Source: Flavobacterium sp. (GTDB lineage: Bacteria > Bacteroidota > Bacteroidia > Flavobacteriales > Flavobacteriaceae). From it: a stretch of DNA of 64,000 nucleotides. This document shows positions 63,606 through 64,000 of this stretch, piece by piece (the first letter of the stretch is position 1; each line of letters begins with the position of its first letter). Below the pieces are notes generated by a model. It searched no databases, was not told the origin of the DNA, and saw only the letters and a list, made by a program, of their open reading frames with translations. The stretch is from assembly GCA_015665265.1 (NCBI GenBank), contig JADFAM010000009.1:62001-126000 (forward strand). The letters run 5' to 3'. Position numbers and translations under genes: made by a program.

Positions 63606-64000
63606 ATGGCACAATCAAAATCAACTAAGAAAATATTCAATATGGCCTACGGTATCGGAGCCGCGATAGTAATAGTAGGCGCATTATTTAAAATCCAACA
63701 TTGGCCTTACGGATCTTTAATCTTAACAATCGGTATGATAGTAGAAGCAATTGTGTTTTTTATATCAGCTTTTGATGCAGTTGAAGATGATTTGGATTGG
63801 ACTAAGGTATATCCAGAACTAGGTGACGCTGTCGGAGAAGGAACAGGCGTAAACGGGATGTTATCTCAAAAATTAGATAATTTATTAAAGGAAGCTCAAG
63901 TTGATACTGAGCTTATGACGAATCTTGGAAATAGTATTAAAAGTTTTCATACCGCTGCAGAAGGTTTGAGTGTTGCATCCGAATCAATTTCTTCAACTGT
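63606..64000 (+). CDS. gldL: Type IX secretion motor protein GldL (3' end cut by window edge)
   Basis: Not in the ORF track; translated from the ATG at 63606, it gives 131 residues before the window ends. Two inner-membrane helices are clear: AYGIGAAIVIVGALFKIQHW (about 14-33) and SLILTIGMIVEAIVFFISAF (about 37-56). Charged or polar residues Lys29, His32 and Glu47 lie in or near the helices, as expected of the proton-driven GldLM motor. A helical cytoplasmic region then begins (SQKLDNLLKEAQVDTELMTNLG). gldM and gldN are expected beyond the edge. Confidence 0.95.
   Translation, partial: MAQSKSTKKIFNMAYGIGAAIVIVGALFKIQHWPYGSLILTIGMIVEAIVFFISAFDAVEDDLDWTKVYPELGDAVGEGTGVNGMLSQKLDNLLKEAQVDTELMTNLGNSIKSFHTAAEGLSVASESISST

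Overview
The window is a 64-kb piece of chromosome from a low-GC member of the Bacteroidota, almost certainly a gliding or T9SS-bearing Flavobacteriaceae (marine genera such as Polaribacter or Tenacibaculum would fit). The evidence is the gliding/type IX secretion genes gldB, gldC, porT, gldK and gldL, family-restricted genes (DUF3078, DUF2480, HYC_CC_PP, a folK-deoxynucleoside kinase fusion, an OlsF-type aminolipid synthase), many short lipoprotein signals, and repeated matches to the Bacteroidota primary-sigma promoter (TTG, 17-23 nt, TAnnTTTG). I see no phage, insertion sequence, CRISPR array or rRNA. No gene-free stretch exceeds 300 bases; the longest gaps are just under 200 bases and hold promoters and terminators.

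Layout. 1-964: a truncated glycerophosphodiester phosphodiesterase lipoprotein. 1-3.6 kb: a small membrane protein, HflX and a CNNM/CorC-type membrane protein. 3.7-6.9 kb (minus): sufE, a DUF59 SUF protein, DUF2480 and two tandem DUF3078 proteins. 7-11.6 kb: a PfkB kinase, a long PurF-like protein, Mn-type superoxide dismutase and fructose-1,6-bisphosphatase. 11.7-20.9 kb (plus): GNAT, aspartate kinase, OlsF-like acyltransferase, trigger factor, ClpP-ClpX and primase. 21-24.3 kb: nadE diverging from gldB-gldC, then folK-dNK. 24.4-32 kb (minus): pnp, rpsO, accD, fructose-bisphosphate aldolase and a TamL-like outer-membrane assembly lipoprotein. 32-37.9 kb: an RNA methyltransferase, porT-ubiE, a NifU-family protein, an OmpP1/FadL-like porin and a Ser/Arg/Gly-tailed lipoprotein. 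38-40 kb: proS, tRNA-Glu and rpsT. 40-47.7 kb (minus): purH and mreBCD-PBP2-rodA (cell elongation), preceded by a GAF protein. 47.9-51.8 kb (plus): an exported-protein operon that looks like metal acquisition (HYC_CC_PP, TonB-dependent receptor, HMA domain protein, lipoprotein). 51.8-58.2 kb (minus): miaB, a sigma-54 activator, lptE, a TPR-like protein, secG, groS and groL. 58.4-64 kb (plus): topA, an arginase-fold protein that has lost metal ligands, gldK and the start of gldL.

How it works together. Most of the window is housekeeping: protein folding and turnover (tig, clpPX, groSL), replication and topology (dnaG, topA), translation (rpsO, rpsT, proS, tRNA-Glu, miaB), central carbon metabolism (fbp, fba), Fe-S assembly (sufE, DUF59, NifU) and envelope growth (mreBCD, PBP2, rodA, lptE, TamL, OlsF). 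T9SS/gliding genes sit at three separate places. The two places I would examine first are the arginase-like probable pseudoenzyme immediately upstream of gldK and the operon encoding three consecutive exported proteins that each carry an adjacent-cysteine (CC) motif. AccD and DnaG both lack the zinc-finger ligands of their families, and TopA has no cysteine-bearing C-terminal fingers, which suggests a lineage that has shed structural zinc from core enzymes.
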